Shown one piece after another: positions 55,371 to 64,000 of a stretch of DNA of 64,000 nt (within the stretch, counting starts at the first letter, position 1; each line of letters opens with the position of its first letter). Source of the stretch: Tetrahymena thermophila SB210 (taxonomy: Eukaryota > Ciliophora > Oligohymenophorea > Hymenostomatida > Tetrahymenidae). Location: positions 372,001 to 436,000 of the forward strand of contig NW_002476237.1 of NCBI RefSeq assembly GCF_000189635.1, read 5' to 3'. Under the pieces are notes generated by a model. It made no database searches and was not told where the DNA came from. It saw only the letters and a program-made list of their open reading frames with translations. The position numbers were made by a program, and so were the translations under genes.

Positions 55371-58078
55371 TCAAGAGTCTATAAATGATTTTTTAATTGT
55401 TTCGATAAATTTTTTAGGGTGAGATTTAACAGAATTTCTCAGATTTAAGTCTTGCTTTGTTTGCTATTCAATCATTTAAAGGTCAAAATTAACATCTGGT
55501 TCATACTATTACTGACCATGCCATTATTCCAAAATTGATTATTTATCTTCTAAAGGCAGAAGAAAATGTCTGGAGCCATTTAAGTTTGTGCTAGAAAAAG
55601 TAGAAAAATTTCTAAAGTCTCTTTTTTTCATGCTGATTTCTTACTCATAATCTTAGACATTTGAATCAGAAGAACAGCAAAACTGTGGAGTAAGAGCATC
55701 AATTATGGTTGATAAAAAACTTTTTTAATTTTTATTTTTTTCTTATTATTATTTTTTTAGGGAATTCATTTATTATCTTTATAAAGTAGCTTATCTAACT
55801 AAGTATTCTTCTCCTGTTTTAGAATCATCGATTTCATATTCCCATCTTCTCTTTTTAGCTTTTAAGTCATAACTTAAATTCAGATTCTTGATAAATGGGC
55901 TTTTAGTTAATATTTTACTCAAATCTACTACCATTCTTTATATAAATAAAATTTGTTTTTAGTTAAAAAATTTAATTGATTATTGATAAAAATTTAAATA
56001 AAATTTTAAAAAACAATGATAAAAATTTAAATAAAATTTTTAAAAAACACAAAAATTTCATTTTAAAATTATGAAATTGTTTTATTTGATAAAAAAGTAA
56101 TATTTTAAGTGTTTCAAAAAATTTAAATTAATTTATTAATAAAAATTAAAAAGCTAAAAAAAATGTTTAGTTTAAAATAAATTGTAAAATAAGCTAACCT
56201 GTTTGTGATTTTGTAATTCTGTGAGTTTAAAAGTATTTATTCTTAATTCATACTTAATCCCTTTTTAATTATGTTAACTATATCGTCTTCATCTGCTGTA
56301 AATATTGTAAACTAAGCTTCCTGTATAATAGCTAAGGATATTTGGAAAAGAATTTTCCATCCACTGAAAAGGAAAAGATCTATGACTCTGATAAAAAATT
56401 ATCTAGGAAAATCATAAGCAAACAAGGTATTAAACCAAGAAGTAGCAAATAGACCAGTTTGTATATTTTTTTTGTTCAAAAAATCTGCAACATGAGGAAA
56501 ATAAAGTTTTATTAGATTGTCTAATATTTTAACAGCTTATTGTAGACCATTCAGATCTTCAAAATAGCAGTCTTTAAATCCATAATTTTTTAGCATTGAA
56601 ACACAAATGTAAAAAGATTCCTTTTTTTAAAATAAAAATTTTAATTTTTTTCTCTTATTATTTATTTAGTTACTTCCTCATCTGCATAAAGAAGAAGACT
56701 TCCAACAACATAATTTAAGCCTTAACAGTATTCCATATCTGGTAAGCAGAACGAAAGAGCTCTTAGAACCTTTTATAATTTAAAAGTCTTTTCTTTTGTT
56801 TTAAACTCTTTAATATTTGGAAAAGTTCTATCAATATCTTAAACTATTTCTCTCTCACATCTTGGCTCACAAACACTCAATGTCCTGTAATTTTCTGGAG
56901 TAAAAGTTTTTTTAAAGTCGTTTGCTCTTGAAATGTGTACCCAATATTTAGCTCTCATATTTTTTGGCAATAATCCCTAATAAAATAAATAAATAAATAA
57001 ATAAGTAAATAGATTTATTAATGTGTTTTTATAATATTAATTTACCTTAATCATTAAAAATTTGAGTTATTTATTAATCAACCTTCTCTATCTTTTTGAG
57101 CGAAAAAAATTATGAGTGCAACACAAATTCAAGCAAGATTTTATATCTAAGTAAGAAATAATCTACTTAAATGCAAATTAATTATCGTTGAAGAAGTCAA
57201 ACATGTTTCTAATTTAATAAATAGTTTTTAATACTAAATTTAAATTTAATTTAATTTGATTACATATCATAAAATATTTAAGTTTGTTAGATCGAAATGC
57301 TGAAATCTTATGATGTTTGAGTTATTTTCCTAGAATCTAAGCTGCAGTTTTTATAAATTCTAGATACTGAAATTGGCAAGAGAGGAGAAGAGGGGTAGAG
57401 TCTATTTTCATTAGAATCTTCTAGTGTTAGATGCTCATCAACATTCAAAATTTATTTTTCAGCATATTCATCATCTATCTTTTTTAAATTTAAGTCTAAC
57501 TGCTATTGAAAGAATTGTCTATTTTTTTATTTTTTTTGATTCATACTGTAAATATTTTAAGAAAACTTATTAATTTCTTGATCTTAATTGAAATTTCCTG
57601 AACTTTAATTATTAAAATCTTTGTCAGGAGAGGGCTCTGTAGAAATGAAGTTATTCTGGAGCAATTATTCGTTTTATGCAGTTTATTTACTATTATAAGC
57701 AATATGGCTTATTTAATCTTAATCGAGAATTCCTCGATTAGTTCTACCTGTGCTTTCTCCAACTTCGGTTGTAATATTCAACGAATTTCTTACAAAAGAA
57801 GATCCGTTAAGTTAGTTTTAACTAATATTCAAGTTTTTAGAATCTTAACAGCTATATTTAGATATATTTTATAGTGTATCTTGCTACTTTTAGAAGCTAC
57901 TTCTTAATATGCGTCTCATTTCGCTACCTTAAAATAAAAATAATTAATAAAAAGCTTACTTATATTTTTTATTTACTTCCTAGAGACTGTGATTCTATGC
58001 CTAACTTTGTTTGACAACGTGAGCTTAGTATCTTTTGGTAGGATGTAGTTGACGCATTATAAAATTTGACTTTTCCAT
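55371..58078 (-). CDS. TBC-domain Rab GTPase-activating protein with F-box-like segment
   Basis: Six minus-strand exons: 58078-57960, 57923-57264, 57208-57046, 56976-56674, 56620-56199 and 55935-55371, giving 743 aa with consistent phase. The N-terminal ~260 residues are Ser/Asn-rich. Residues ~262-312 resemble an F-box (FKQIISYLDIKSCLNLCCTH). The TBC domain is ~315-530: GLLPKNMRAKYWVHI, IVQDIDRTFPNI with the arginine finger Arg364, LPDMEYCQGLNYVVGSLLL with the glutamine finger Gln399, then LFATSWFNTLFAYDFP and FIRVIDLFLFSGWKILFQIS. Both catalytic fingers are present, so it should stimulate GTP hydrolysis on a Rab in membrane traffic. Gln399 is encoded by TAA. The C-terminal ~190 residues are unrecognised. 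Introns are 36, 55, 69, 53 and 263 nt. Confidence 0.92.
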
Positions 58079-59957
58079 GATTAGTTTGATTCGGTAACCC
58101 TTATTCTTAGTTTATTTTGCGAGATGTTAATGAACCAAGATTAAGTAGAGATTAAGAGACAGAAAAGTTGTTTTATTGTGAATTTTTATTTTTTAAATTA
58201 ATTGAACTGCTTTAAATTCCTTTTTAGCTTGATTATAATTCCTTTAATATATCTCCTTGACATTAATTATGTGTGTCTTAAAAATTAACTAATTTATTGC
58301 CTCCTTATGATTTATTGCTTATGTAATAATTATTAAAATCATTTTTCTTTTATTACAAGCTTCTGTTGGATTTTAAGACAGGCGATTCATCAAATTAATT
58401 TTGACAATCCTAAGTGTTAATATTCTCTTTATTTCCTTAAAACTTAGATGAGATTTTAATTCTAATAAGATTTTTAAAAATAAAGAGATATAAATTAAAT
58501 AAGAATGGAAATGAATTCTTTTTACGTTTAGTGACTTTTTAAACAATTTTTTTTTTACTCATGCTGCTGAGTTTGCTAAGGCTTTTTAATGCCAAGATTA
58601 GAACTCATATTTATTTATCTAAATGACCTTTTATTTGGCTTTGGCTTATTTTGGTTTATAGCTATTTTAATCTATTGGTCAATTTATTAATATTTTTATT
58701 TCAAAATCTAAACACAAATAAATAAATGAATAATTAATTTTTGTGAGTTTTTTTCATTGATAGTAATTAAATTTTTGAATTAAAGTACTAAAATCGTAGA
58801 AAAAAATCAAATGTTATGAATTCCTACTTATTATTATGAGACTAATGTAAAATTACACATTCATATTTCTTGTTCTATTTCCAATAATTGAATTTTCTTT
58901 GGTTTAAATGAAAAATCTTATTTTAATGTTTAAATAATAAAAGCTATTGATGGATATTTCTTATTCTGTTTCAAAGGATTTAAACAAGAGACGATTCATC
59001 ATTTAATTTATTATAATTTTTTCAAATTATTTCATATTTACTAATTGAAATAATTCAAAATTATCCAAAATTAAACTGAAACTTTTCTTTCTTTTTTGAT
59101 ATAAATCAATTTGATTAACAAATTTGCTAAAATAGATTTATTAGTGTAAATTAACATTTTTCAGTTAATTTTTTAATTCACATCAATTAAAATACATTTA
59201 TTAAAGAAATTATTTATTTAGCAAGCATAATTTTTGAAACTTATCTTTTAATAAAAAAATGATCATTTATTTTTTAGAATTAATTGATTGCTAAAATAAA
59301 TAATTATTTTCAAAAAATTATGTTTTTATTTAATTAAATAAATAGTTTTTTATTAAAAAATTTGTTTTTTTTAAATAAATTGTTGGGAATGCTAGATTAT
59401 TTATTCAAACTGTAAATTTCATAAAAAATATCAAATAGAAATTTTAAATTTTAAATAATATTTTTAAAAAAGAAAAGTTTGATCTAATTTAATTTTACAA
59501 AGTAGTGTTTGTTAGTTAGTTAGTTAATAATTATTCTAAGTAAAAAGCAAAAAAAGAAATTTAATTTACATCCATTTTTTTAATACTATAAGAAGTAGGA
59601 TATATAAAGAAATTCACTAAACAATTTATGCAAATAATGAAGTAAAAACTTTTTTGAGAAAAGATTATTTATTTTTAAAATTTCATAAAATTTCATAAAA
59701 AATTTAAGAAATAAAATACAATAATTTTATGTAGTTTGTTAATTTTTTAAGAAGATTTAAAATATATTTGAAGATAAATACTTAGAATTTTTTATTTTTA
59801 TATTTTTATTCTATTTAATTTAATTTTAATAGTTAAATTTCAAAAACTTAAAGTAATAATAGCTAATGATTTATAGATCTTTACATGAATTATATGTACT
59901 ACATTATAAAAATAACATTTTTTATTTTATATATTTAGAATTGACAAAATTATATGA
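58079..59957. other. 1.9-kb AT-rich intergenic region
   Basis: It lies between two minus-strand genes. Part upstream of 58078 (to about 58640) is slightly less AT-rich and may be 5' UTR or promoter. GTTA repeats occur near 59510-59525. No gene is seen. Confidence 0.45.
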
Positions 59958-62900
59958 TCATAAAATGCAGTTAAAGATTATTTGGAGACCTTTAATAAAT
60001 TCTTCCTTTTCTTCTATTGTTTTAGCTTGTAAATCTATTGTTCTGTCATCTAAAACAAGGGAGAATGAAAGATCCTTTTCCATTTAGTTACTTGTTTTAA
60101 ATCTTTTGAAATTCTCGGTGTTTCTACCATGAATGATATATGGCTAAAATTTGTTTATTGGGAAACTTCTTTTGAGCTCTGGAGATTTATCACCCTTCCA
60201 ACAAAAGAACCTGAAATCACTTGAAAAAAATATTCTTCTCAATTATCCTTTTGTAGAGTTTTAGCCATATTTTTTCATTATAAATAGTTTTTCATCAAAG
60301 TTTTTTAATATTTTTAATAGATTTTCTTCTTCATCAGTTCTTTGGCTATATTAAGCCATTTTGTACTTATTATATTGCAATAACTTTTGCTTTAACTTTT
60401 AATCTTTTATTTAAGACATACTAAACTCTGCTTAGTCTTCTTAGTAATCTTCAATATTTGGATTTAATTCGTTAAATTATCTTATATTATTCTCTATATC
60501 TTGTGACACATCTCCAACTTCTTCATCTTCATTTTCTCTCTTTATAAAAATTAATTTGAATTTAAATTTGGAATAAAATATTTTACCTTTATTGTTGAAA
60601 ACTGCTTTTAATTATTCAAGAAAAATCTTTAACTAAGGTCAACAACATTCTATTTAAGAACAGAATCGTGATTTGAAAAGCCTGAAAATATTTGAACTTC
60701 TTATTTTTCTTTTTGATTTTGACAATAACTAGCACTTTTTTGTTAAAATTACTCACTATTTTCCTCCATGATTTCAGCTAAACATTTTTACTTTTACCTC
60801 TATTCATTCTCTTTAGTAATATTTTTTTCTTGTTCGAAGGAATTCTGATCTTTTTAATTAAAAGGAATAGGGGATTGCAATGTATTATCATATTTATTTT
60901 GTTAAGATTCACAATTAATCTCTTAAAACTGAGGAGTCCTTAGTTTTTATTTCTCATAGTCTTACTAGTTATTAGATTAGCTTTCTTAATTATTTACTGA
61001 ACTAAATATATCATTTTATTATTATTATTGTTATATATTGTAATTACCCTAAGTCAATCTTTTGCTTGAAGGAATGTACTCTTTATCGAGTTCGTATTTA
61101 ATTTCAGATTTAGATTCTTCTTGTTCTCCTTCTCCATTTCTTTAGTTCTGAATATCAACATCTGAACTAAGAGCATTTTAAGAATAATTTTAAATTACAG
61201 GTTAGGAGTTTATTATTAGTTTTGAATTTAAGTCTTCAGGGTCATCCTTAAGCTAATAAATAAGCTATATCTTATTTTTCAAATTTTCAAGGTGATTTTT
61301 TTAAGTAAAATAATCGCAATTTTCTGTTGCTGAACCGAATTACATAAGAATAATCTTGTTGTTTAAAGAAGGCTAGTTCTTATAGGACAGTTTGAGATAT
61401 ATTTTGTTTTATGGTAGATTTATGAAATCAAGCTAATCAATATTAATTTGACAAACAGGTATCTCATCAATTATAGTTTATTCTTCGTCTAAAGAATACA
61501 AAAGACTTGAGTCGAATGTGAGTTTGAGGCATTGATTATTAAAAGAATAAATTAATTTGCATTTTGCGAATTTTGACTCCTCACTTCTCTGGCTATTTGT
61601 TAGATTATCTGATTACTCATTCCCTTTTTTATTGCTATGAGTTCCACTTTTATCAGTTAAATATTCTCTAAACTCTCTATCAGTTAAAAAACTTCTTGCT
61701 TTAACATTCCCTACAAAGAATTAATCTTAAGTTTATTATGTTATATTTCTGCTTTCAATATACTAGGCTTAAATATGATCTTAAAATTCATTTTATTCAT
61801 TCAAAGTTTGTTCTTTTGTCTTAGTGTTTGTAAGTATTTTGTCTGAAGACTCATTTTAGCTCTTTTGATTTTCTTGATAAAGCTATCTATTATCTTAAAA
61901 TTTCTTTTCAATTTGATTTTGCTATTGAGCATTCTTAATGATTTCTGATCCAGTGCTTGATTGAATCGTAATGTGTCTCTCAATAATCTTGTTAATATTT
62001 TCCATGTTTTGAACGCTTTACTTAGAAACAGCTAAATTACTCTAGCTTCCTCTTTGGTTAGAAGCATTATTTTTATATTAATTTTCTACATCAGAATCTG
62101 AGTACTAATTTAAGATTATTCTGTTATTTTTTTATTCAAATCTGCTATCTATAATAGGTACACCAACTTTTTATTGAGTTCCATTCTCGTAACTCTGGTT
62201 ATTACTTTTGTTCATTTAGTGATTAATACTTTACTAATACATATTATCTATTTATAAATTATTGTTTTTGGTTTCTTAAACATTTTAAGCTTCGTCTTAG
62301 AAATATTATAGTTATTAATTGTTATGAATTTAAGATGATCTTTAGCTTTCATCAGAATTTTAAAGTTATTCTTCAATTATAGGTAAATTTTCTTATCTAA
62401 CAGATTAATTTTCAAAGTCATATTAACCTCTACTTTGGTTTTACAAATATTACTTCTTTTATGAAACTCTTATTTAATCTTTTTCAGAAAAAAAGGACTC
62501 ACCCTAATTGACATAAGTATGACTCTAGTCTATTTGGTATTAAGCTAAGTAATTGTTATTATTAGTGCTAAAAAGCATTGATGGATCTTACTCAGATATA
62601 TAAAAACTTTATGTATCTTATTTCTATTGACTGCTTATCATAGAATTTAGGTCCTATATTGGCTGAGGATTACATTTATAATTGAATAGTATATTTTCTC
62701 CTTACACTTATAATAGTTCATTTTAATCTGTTTAACATTTACTCTTATCTCTAGAATTATTCATAGCTTAAATGTTAGCATCTTTAAATGTCTTAGAGTT
62801 ATTTAAAGAATTATTTTAATTCTAGATATTTTAGAAGCTGTTTTCATGAGCAAAGCTATCAAAATCTTTATTGCTTTAAGTAGGAGTATTTTGTTTAATA

Positions 62901-64000
62901 GATAAGTTTTCATAACTCTAATTTTGGATTATCTCTCTTAAATTAATTAAATAAAAATTATTTTAATCAGAAAAACATTAAATAAACTTCAATTATCTAA
63001 CGATTATGAATATCAATAATGAAAAAATAATAATGCAAATAAAAATGATTGTGAATTTCAAATAAAATTGATAATTTTTATTTTTATGTTTTTTTTAAAT
63101 TAAAAATCTGAATTAAAATAATTTTTATTTTCTTTGTTTAAAAAAAATTAATCAAATAATGAAATTAAAAAAATAAATTACTGATTTTAGTTGCTTTTAT
63201 GTTTATTATCATGCTGTCTATCAATACTCTAAGCAGATTAGAAGTTGAATTCAGTTTAGGAATGCAATCCTTTTCTAGATTAAATATCATTTAAGTTTTC
63301 AAAGCGTGCAGTTTCTACTCTTTCAGAAGGAAAATATCCTTATTGATACCCATCTGGAGAGTTTAATTTTACACTCTAAATAATATTTTCAAAGTGTTTA
63401 TTATGGATTTAATAATCTTTTACTAATTATTCTGGATTTTATTTTTAATGATAAAACATCTACTCATTTTATTCTGGCTGAATTTGCGAATAAAAGTATT
63501 GGAAATTTGTTTTGTTTTCATCTAGGTCAGCTATCTCTGGCATGTTTTAGGTAAAGTCTTTATGATCATCTTGTTTTTTATTGCTCAAAAAAACACTGTT
63601 AATATCGCTTTTGTTATTTTTCTAATCAGAATTAAACTTTCTACAATGATAAAATTTTGGTTCTTGATAATTTTGTTAGATATTAGCTATAGAATTAAAC
63701 TAATTACTTTCTAATTCTTAATCCTTTTAAGAATCTTCATTGCAAGCAGAATATCTTGAACTATGGTTACTTTCAGTAAGTTTTTTCTTTTGACTATTCA
63801 TGATATTTGCCCAAGGCCTATTGCTTTTTAGGCTCTCTTCTAACTTCTCATCATGTGGATAATTTGGGTTTGAAAAATTATTCTATGGTGTTCTTTTTAT
63901 CATATCTTCTTCGTCTTAGCTTTATTCTCTTTCCAAATCAGCTTGAATTTTATTATTATTGTTATCATTTGATGTATTTTATGGAAGAGGTTATGTAAAT
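59958..64000 (-). CDS. Long Gln/Asn-rich protein with C-terminal PH domain (5' truncated by the window)
   Basis: Three minus-strand exons: 64000-63182 (continues beyond the window), 62936-60587 and 60539-59958 (TGA 59960-59958). About 1249 residues are visible. Introns are 245 and 47 nt and keep phase. Most of the protein is low complexity (Gln, Asn, Ser) and probably disordered, with scattered regular stretches such as KLTFDSSLLYSLDEEQTIID. The last ~120 residues form a PH domain: FIMKKYGQNSTKGQLRRIFF, SSDFRFFCWKGDKSPELKRS, IIHGRNTENFKRF, LSFSLVLDDRTIDLQAKTIE and the closing helix KEEFIKGLQIIF. The KYG...R.F.....W pattern, GR.T..F and RT.DL.A are typical PH strands that bind phosphoinositides or proteins. 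A catalytic domain may lie upstream outside the window. Function: probable membrane-recruited scaffold (inference). Confidence 0.85.

Noticed and set aside
60181-60240. An apparent frameshift in front of the PH domain of the last gene.
   Set aside because: It was an error in counting a run of seven T on the minus strand. With the right count, the PH domain is in frame.

Overview
The window is nuclear DNA of an oligohymenophorean ciliate, very probably Tetrahymena (T. thermophila or a close relative). The DNA is extremely AT-rich. Every recognisable gene reads TAA and TAG as glutamine and stops only at TGA; beta-tubulin, for example, has TAG at codon 8. Genes are split by short AT-rich GT-AG introns, most of 36 to 270 nt. 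Because TAA/TAG are sense codons, gene models were built by hand with the ciliate code, joining exons by frame. In each multi-exon model from a stated start or phase to TGA, the exon lengths sum to a whole number of codons.

Layout. 0.5-3 kb (+): a metallo-beta-lactamase-fold enzyme fused to cyclic-nucleotide-binding domains. 3.6-4.4 kb (+): an ANP32-like leucine-rich acidic protein. 7.6-9.4 kb (+): an AGC-family protein kinase with an 816-nt intron. 10.2-11.5 kb (-): a seven-helix receptor of the slime-mould cAMP-receptor type. 14.5-26.4 kb (+): two large tandem hybrid histidine kinases, each ending in a response-regulator receiver domain. 26.4-27.9 kb: degenerate tandem repeats of about 330 bp. 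28.0-28.9 kb (+): a divergent ROK-like sugar-kinase fold. 32.0-33.4 kb (+): beta-tubulin, intronless and much richer in G+C than everything around it. 35.7-40.6 kb (-): a PIAS/Siz-type SUMO E3 ligase with PHD, PINIT and SP-RING. 41.4-41.9 kb (-): a small unrecognised gene. 47.0-48.8 kb (+): a BAR-like coiled-coil plus PH protein. 50.2-51.7 kb (+): a probably N-myristoylated protein with five EF-hands. 52.07-52.49 kb: a non-coding, GC-elevated island resembling organellar/bacterial-type rRNA ends, possibly a nuclear mitochondrial insertion. 55.4-58.1 kb (-): a TBC Rab-GAP with an F-box-like segment. 60-64 kb (-): a long Gln/Asn-rich protein ending in a PH domain, cut by the window edge.

Taken together, the genes are dominated by signalling (cyclic nucleotide, two-component, AGC kinase, GPCR, calcium) and by membrane/trafficking adaptors (BAR-PH, TBC, PH). 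There is no operon logic. Long spaces between genes are AT-rich and show no recognisable gene. The least explained parts are the rRNA-like island, the ~330-bp repeat block, and the large low-complexity insertions inside conserved kinase and receiver domains.
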